A stretch of DNA of 64,000 nt, from positions 198,940-262,939 of the forward strand of contig JADCRB010000088.1 of NCBI GenBank assembly GCA_021464245.1, read 5' to 3'. Numbering within the stretch: position 1 is the stretch's first letter; every line of letters starts with the position of its first letter. Positions 58,200-64,000 of the stretch are shown piece by piece. The position numbers and the translations under genes were made by a program. This stretch comes from Carallia brachiata (Eukaryota; Streptophyta; Magnoliopsida; Malpighiales; Rhizophoraceae). Below the pieces are notes generated by a model. That model was not told the DNA's origin. It was given only the letters and a program-made list of their open reading frames with translations, and did no database searches.

Positions 58200-59216
58200 T
58201 TGCTGCTATGAGCGTATTGGTGGTGCTTTTGGCCGTTCTAATCCACGCACGCTTTCTCGGGGATTGACGCTTCTCCTCTGATTCCTACCTGCTCTCATTT
58301 CATCTCATCTTCATCCACCGCTACGAGCCGTTTACCATCATCATCTTCTTCAACCTCATCTCTCTGTTTTTTTTTTTTTTTCCGTCTTCCAGTTTTTGGG
58401 ATTTGCCCAGAATTCAGATTTCCTTTTCATTAGCTCACCCCGAAATCTGGCCTCAAAAACATTCATTTTTTCATCATTTTGTTTCAACCCCTTCCTCTTG
58501 GTGATTTCCGTGGCAGAGAAGTCAATGTTCCAAAAGGTGAAACCTTTATGACACCCCATCTTGTCTGTCTGAGCCTGACTTTGTTTTTTTTGTTCTTTTT
58601 GTTTTTGGTGTCATCCTGGAGTGCTCCTTATTCATTGCTTTTGGATTATTTGCGGGTTCCTTTCCAAAAGCTGAACCTTGATTAATGGGTTTTGATTTTA
58701 GACCCCGAAAAAAAAAGGGGGGAAAAAAAGAAAGAAGAAGCAGTTTCTAATGGGTTTCAGTATCTCATTTCTGCCTTCTCCTTTGCATCTTTTTTCTCTG
58801 AGTTTTGCATCAGAATTTGAGGCAGTTTCATTCTTGTTCATTGAATTGAAACTGAGTGAGTTTCTTGTTGCGTGTCAATTCTGTATGAGTGTGCTGGTTT
58901 CCCCGAATGGTTTATGTTTGTGAGTTTACTTTATCCAAATTCTAAGTTTTTTTTTTTGTTTTTTTCAGTTGAACTAAGTATGATGATTTTATCCTTCCCT
59001 TGTTCATGGAGATTTTCATGTTCAACAGAAAGCTTCTGGTTAGATTGGCATCTGGGATGGTCTGATCAATCAAGTTCTGATGTGCTTGAAATTGACTGGG
59101 GTATGTGTGCTTGTACACCTCTGGTTGAACTTTGAAGTGGGTGTTCTTTCAATTCCATCTCCTAGAATGTTGCTTGGTGGTGGAATGTTGTGATTCTTTG
59201 ACATCTTGGGTCTTAA
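58200..59216 (+). promoter_or_regulatory. Probable promoter, 5' leader and UTR intron of the O-fucosyltransferase gene
   Basis: This is T/C-rich, intron-like DNA with lower AT content than the region before it and several short upstream open frames. A long 5' leader, possibly with an intron, would fit the 700-bp distance between leader-like sequence near 58260-58540 and the start codon. An in-frame TAA stands directly before the ATG (59214-59216), which rules out an N-terminal extension in this exon. Exact borders cannot be set. Confidence 0.35.
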
Positions 59217-60628
59217 ATGGACTTGTCTTGTACTTGTAAGCATCTTGCAAGGGTCTTTGGCATATATTTGAATTCCATTACATGCAAATGTCTTGCATTG
59301 CTTGTTATTGCTCTGGTTCTCAGAATTGTATTGGTTCCATCTTTTTCTGGCTATGGTGGGATTGGTCAGAACCATCTTGAGTTGATTCCCAGCCGCTCTC
59401 TGTCCTTGGATTCTGATTATGTAATTCGTAACGATAAGTTCTTGGAGGTTCCTCAGATAGTATGGGGACTTAATAACCAGAAGATAGCTTTTGCAAGAGC
59501 TTGTCTGACTGCTAGAATGTTGAATAGGACTCTTTTGATGCCCAGCTTAAGTGCTTCGCTGTTCTACAAGGAAGTAGACCGTTTGGAGCCTATATCATTT
59601 GACAAGGTGTTCCAATTTGAAAGATTCAATTCACTCTGTAGTGGATTTGTCCGGTTGGGTCGTTTCTCAGATCTTAGGAATCACATCGGAATGTATGAAC
59701 TTCCAAAGGGAAGCGGAAGAAGGTGGACAGTTGAGAGGGACTTGGATCAATTGAGACAGTGTAGCAAGGAGCCATTTGATAGATATGAGGTAATTCGAAT
59801 TGCCGGAAAGAACCCTTTTTGTGGCACGATCATTGGCCTGTTAAGGACTACGCCAGGGTTTTTGAATGCCTAGTTTTGGTTGATGATATAGCCAAAGAGG
59901 CCGATAAAGTAGTGTCCAAGATTAGAGAAGTAGGAAGAGAAATGAAAGCAAGAACAGAATCTGCTCCGTCTGTTGTTCGTTCAGATGGTTCTTCATTGCA
60001 GCAAATGCCATATATGGCAGTTCACATGAGGATAGAGATAGACTGGATGATTCATTGTAAGAAGCTAGAGCAAAGACAAAACATAACCCAAATTTGTAGT
60101 AGCAGGCAGGAGATTATGGAAAGGGTGGGGAACATTGGGGGTTTGGAAACTCCTACAATTGTTTATCTTGCCGTGGCAGATAGCCTTCTTGAAGAGCCCT
60201 CTATTCTCACTGGTTGGAGACAAGGCTTGCTACCTTATGAGAAGAAGAAACTGGGTGTTGACAATATTTACAAGAAGCATCCTTATCTTATTCAGTCAGC
60301 AATAGACTATGAAGTGTGCCTGAGGGCTGATGTTTTTGTTGGGAACAGCTTCTCCACGTTTTCGAGTCTTATAGCTCTTGAGAGGACCCAGAAATCGGTT
60401 AGAATGGGCATTACTAGCTCGTGCGGCAGGGAGATTAGATGGCCTTCTTATGCATACAATATACTTGGGGAATCCAATGGCCCTCAAAAATGGATGACCA
60501 ATATGTCGGATTCAAGCCTCAAAGCAATCAGCTATGGCAGCAACATCATCATGTCAAAGTTCATAAAGCAGCTCCATCTTAAAACCTTGTTCGAGTTCTC
60601 AGTTGGCATCAGGGGATACTCGGTATAG
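59217..60628 (+). CDS. Plant O-fucosyltransferase family protein (O-fucosyltransferase 23-like), one frameshift
   Basis: A type II Golgi membrane protein is predicted: a short cytosolic tail, a signal anchor at about residues 25-40 (CLALLVIALVLRIVLV), then a lumenal GDP-fucose protein O-fucosyltransferase domain (PF10250 type). Domain motifs are FLEVPQIVWGLNNQKIAFAR and ARMLNRTLLMPSLSASLFY, the substrate-site arginine motif AVHMRIEIDWMIHCKK (about residue 270) and the C-terminal DVFVGNSFSTFSSLIALER (about residue 372). The whole is close, as far as I recall it, to Arabidopsis O-fucosyltransferase 23 (At3g05320), studied in pollen-tube growth. The gene is a single coding exon of 1412 bases. 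One T appears lost from the run 59816-59820 (KNPF then LWHDHWPV in the next frame); restoring one base would give 470 codons plus stop. ATG 59217 follows an in-frame stop, which fixes the start. All motifs are intact, so a sequencing error is more likely than a dead gene. Confidence 0.92.
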
Positions 60629-62612
60629 TTTCACACTTTATTCATTCATTTTTTTCCTTGCTCTTTTTGTAGACAGGTTACAACAAGATGCATAACAAAA
60701 CTTTGGTTGCGAATATATTTGGGGTTGGTTTCATGAATTTTTCTTGCTATATAGTCACTATGAAATAAGTGTGTGTGGGGTACAATTGTTTTGAATTATT
60801 CATATTCAAAGATTTTTAAAATGAATTTAGGAGGCTTTTGGTTATTTTTAAGTCAATTTAAGTCGATCTCTTCTTGTCTCTTATCATTTTTCTAAATGTT
60901 GTCCATCTTTTACTTACATTGTAATATCTAATAAAATATTTAAACTAACGCAAATACCACTCATGTAGCTTCTCTCTAATTAGAGCTGTGCCTATGTTGA
61001 TACTAATATTTTCTTTTCTTACTTATTTATTTTTTTATGAATGACCACAAATCTATGTAAGTGTTTTAATTTCGGCGCGCCGCTCATCCAACAAGGCTCT
61101 TCAGGAGTTGATGACATAATTTTATTTAATAGAATTTTATTCAACTTAACAGAAAATTGCATTCACAAAATTATGGTCTTACCCCTTCAGTCTGACAATC
61201 AAGTCCCCTTCCTATGGAGAATATTTTCTTTATATTTCCATCCTTCTAAATAATAGAGTTAAATATCAAATTTGTTGTGTGAGCCGCTTTCGAACCATGT
61301 TGTCTAATAACGTCACACAGTACACTTAATATTACTAAAATCACGGTCTAAATATTTCACTTTAGTGTAACTCGGCAAAAGATCTTAAATTTTAGGATAT
61401 CTTTGCATAGTTTTAATTTTTGTTAAGTGAAAATTTAATAGCAACACAATGATAGTGACGTGGTCGACGCATACTGATGTGACATAATTCGATTAAAATA
61501 CATTAATCGATGGACAAATTTGACATTGTTTTGTATTTCTCACTATATTATTATGTCGTTACAAATCATCCTTATTCTCACATATCCGTACATGTCATTT
61601 GTCAACAACGACAACATGCACAAGTTTTCGCTCCAAATATTTATGGTCACCGTAACAATGCGAATTGAGAAGGGATAGCCGTTTGAAACTCTGGTAAGGA
61701 AGTTCTCGATCTCAACTCCTATTTTATAACATATGAATAATGTTTTGGTGCCATATAACAGAAATATGGTAGATATACATGTACAATCAATATATGTAGT
61801 ATCAAATGTTCTCTAAATAGTATAAAATTATACTGCGTATACCAGAATGTGCCCACAAGTACTTCCCTTTTATTAAATGGGATGAGAACATTCCTAACAT
61901 TTGGTTTGTTGGAGACGTTGGTTGCTATAATGGCAGTAAATGCCCTTTTTTGGCGACAAGCCAAAATGGCAAAGAAGACCTTGGAAGTAAATGTGTCTCC
62001 ATTACATTTCAAGAATTTTTTTTTTTTTTTACAACAAAAAATGTATATTATAGATATATTGATTATTACACTTATAAATCGAGGTTGTGGTTCACCACTA
62101 ATATCCTCATTTAATCTTATCTATAAAAAAAGTTTATTATCAAAATACTATTAAACTAGAATAAATTTTTTTAATAATAAATATAATATTAACGAATTTA
62201 AAATTTAATATTATATTTTCAACCTTTATGCATCCTCATATTAAAACAATAATATGTACTGATTTTTTACTTATGCTTTTCACAGCAGAATAAAGAATAT
62301 GCTACTGACATAATAATATATCCGTCACCATCATACTGGGACATATCTTAAATTTTCATTTGAGTCATAAGTCTATCCATCTTGGTAGAATAAGTACTGG
62401 TTGTTGCCCCACTATCACCTTAACTACTGAACCACTCCAAGGAATTTAACTTCTCGTGGGTCCAAAGTCCAATGATTGGATGTTAGTGTATTATGTGAAT
62501 GAAACTCGAATTTAAAGAAGAAGAAATTAGCCGAAAATGCGTGAATTTAAATATACACGATTTTAATCCGGATCAATTTGAAGCTTCAAATTAATTTGTG
62601 TTTCAGTTTTAA
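60629..62612. other. AT-rich intergenic region downstream of the fucosyltransferase gene
   Basis: The 3' UTR should occupy the first few hundred bases. No other gene is seen. Short frames (61041-61253, 61849-62154) have no known domain. Confidence 0.5.
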
Positions 62613-62624
62613 CACTACTTTCAC
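62613..62624. repeat. Target-site duplication of the short retroposon, left
   Basis: CACTACTTTCAC, matched by CACTACTTTCGC at 63072-63083 (11 of 12). Confidence 0.75.
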
Positions 62625-63071
62625 ATTTTTTTTTTTTATAACACTCAAGAAATGAGATTTCATTAAAATCTAAAAAAGGTACATAAAGAGTCGGTCCAAA
62701 GAGCCTGTCCTAACATTATAAAATAGCGGACACCAACTATCCTAGACAACAGAATCCATCCCACAACAGTAGGAGCTCAACTCTAACAGCGAACCCTGCA
62801 AGCCAGAAAACGCACAGGCTAAGGCCCAACCCACCCACCCACCCACTGTGTAGGAGAGAAGGGAGCACAGCCAGGAAAACCACCAAGAACCCGGATAGAG
62901 AACTAGGCAACACTACAAGACAGAGCCACCAGAGACCCCAAAAACGCCACCACCACCCAAATCCTAAAGCCCATGAGGAGCACAAACACTAGAGAAGGGG
63001 ACGAATCCAACAACCTCCTTGCGATCCATAGCACAAGCTGGCTCACATTAGAGACAACTGTAGAAGTATAG
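62625..63071 (-). mobile_element. Short non-LTR retroposon with poly(A) tail, minus orientation
   Basis: On the minus strand this 447-base, GC-richer segment ends in TTTTAATGAAATCTCATTTC, a short spacer and a run of 12 A, the usual 3' end of plant LINE-derived retroposons. A 12-base target duplication flanks it. The inside has a GGGTGGGTGGGTGGG-like stretch (62827-62844) and no conserved coding frame. It is probably a 5'-truncated LINE or a LINE-dependent SINE; no Pol III boxes were recognised. Confidence 0.7.
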
Positions 63072-63083
63072 CACTACTTTCGC
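63072..63083. repeat. Target-site duplication of the short retroposon, right
   Basis: CACTACTTTCGC, see the left copy. Confidence 0.75.
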
Positions 63084-64000
63084 GTTCGCCCACACGATAA
63101 TATATTTCCTTATTATCGTATTGGTTACATTTTATGTAAACTATATTAAAATGATTTGGAGGCTTGGAGTTGGAGACTCCATAAAAAAAATTAATCTATT
63201 TTCTAATGTACCGGAAAAATTAAAACGAGTCATTCAATTTTGAAAAAAAAAAACTATTATATTGCATGAACGAAGAATTTTCAATTTTGGCGAATAAAAA
63301 ATTACGTCCAAGTTAAAAAAAAAAAGTCAAAAACAATTCGTCCAAAAAAAAATAAAAAAACTGCATTGTATGGACCAGAGCCCAAAGACAAACGCTGGAT
63401 GGGTCCGCTTCCACACCGCCCAAGCGCTTGTAGCAGCAGCCGAAGCTCCTTCAGGGATCCATATCCATAATTCTCTGATGGTACGGGGTGCCTTTGGTGG
63501 GTTCCAAGTACATTTTTATATTATTATTATTATTATTTAGAAGAGAAGATCCACCGCATTGAAAAGATTCAGAATTCTAAATCTTCAATTTTAAAACGTA
63601 AATTATATGTAGAGGTAAGAAAAAATAGATGCACGTATAATAATTGATTAATTATTTTATTTAATTAAATAATTAATATATATAATAAATATAAATATAT
63701 TTTTTATTAATTTTTATTATAAATATTAATTATTTATTATAAACAAGCTTAATTATTATATATCTATCCCGTAAATACTATTTTTTGCATCCATAAAACT
63801 CATTTTTAAAACAAATATAAGCATCAATTAAATTATTTTTAATTAATTTAATAAATAATTATATAAAAATAAATAGAAGTAAAATACAAACTTTCGAAAA
63901 AAGCAATAATAAATGTTTTTATATCACATCTGTCGTGCCCTTTCTAGTTTGAAAATAAATACAATGCGAGTTATCATGCAATACTTTTTTCCTTCTTAAA
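63084..64000. other. AT-rich intergenic region to window end
   Basis: A GC-richer patch at about 63370-63510 has no clear coding frame. Beyond it is very AT-rich DNA with short inverted AATTAAT/ATTAATT stretches. No gene is seen. Confidence 0.5.

Noticed and set aside
62737..62985. 82-codon minus frame rich in Trp and Leu
   Set aside because: It lies inside the short retroposon and comes from GGGTGGGTGGG-like sequence, with no known domain.
1..64000. CRISPR arrays, bacterial operons, plasmid or phage genes
   Set aside because: No regularly spaced repeats, no Shine-Dalgarno-type gene packing. Introns, LTR elements and PPR/ABCB genes show plant nuclear DNA.
1..64000. tRNA or rRNA genes
   Set aside because: No segment showed both Pol III boxes together with a cloverleaf, and there was no rRNA-like sequence. 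Two weak A/B-box pairs are listed only as SINE candidates.

Overview
The window is nuclear DNA of a eudicot plant. The genes are split by GT-AG introns, the intergenic DNA is very AT-rich with long homopolymers, and the repeats are typical of plants: Ty1/copia, a Tat-type Ty3/gypsy element with a second RNase H, L1-type LINEs, Mutator-like and PIF/Harbinger-like elements. The gene families are plant-specific or plant-expanded: cysteine-rich receptor kinase, PLS-class PPR protein, full-size ABCB transporter and a plant O-fucosyltransferase. I cannot name the species from sequence alone.

Layout: 1-2700 is mostly non-coding and opens with a fold-back repeat. A decayed receptor-like kinase pseudogene lies at 2726-4023 (minus). 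A degraded Ty1/copia element (4419-11081, minus) carries its zinc-knuckle/protease/integrase block twice, with the window's only ambiguous base at the joint. It abuts an L1-type LINE (about 11094-14235, plus). Then come a retroposon-like sequence (about 14562-15640) and a 1.5-kb Mutator-like element (16109-17627). The gene-rich part follows: an RFC3-like AAA+ clamp-loader paralogue (18827-22793, plus), a LINE relic, a PPR gene (25070-27096, plus), a small LYR-motif protein gene (27887-28158, minus) and a full-size ABCB/P-glycoprotein gene (30808-35883, minus).

From 36 to 44 kb there are no recognisable genes, only microsatellites, short tandem duplications and a Harbinger-like MITE (43911-44660). 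A LINE fragment there is interrupted by a complete Ty3/gypsy element (44973-52634, minus) with a perfect 5-bp target duplication, dual RNase H domains and no integrase. A second Mutator-type MITE (53260-53753) and AT-rich DNA lead to an O-fucosyltransferase gene (59217-60628, plus). The last 3.4 kb is AT-rich and holds a short retroposon with a 12-bp target duplication.

The genes do not form a pathway. Several of them (ABCB, PPR, LYR, O-fucosyltransferase, first exon of the RFC3-like gene) carry single-base frameshifts. Many of these are one-base homopolymer changes inside otherwise well-conserved motifs, which points to draft-assembly error at least as much as to gene decay. The receptor kinase and copia coding regions instead show stop codons and catalytic substitutions, as true pseudogenes do.
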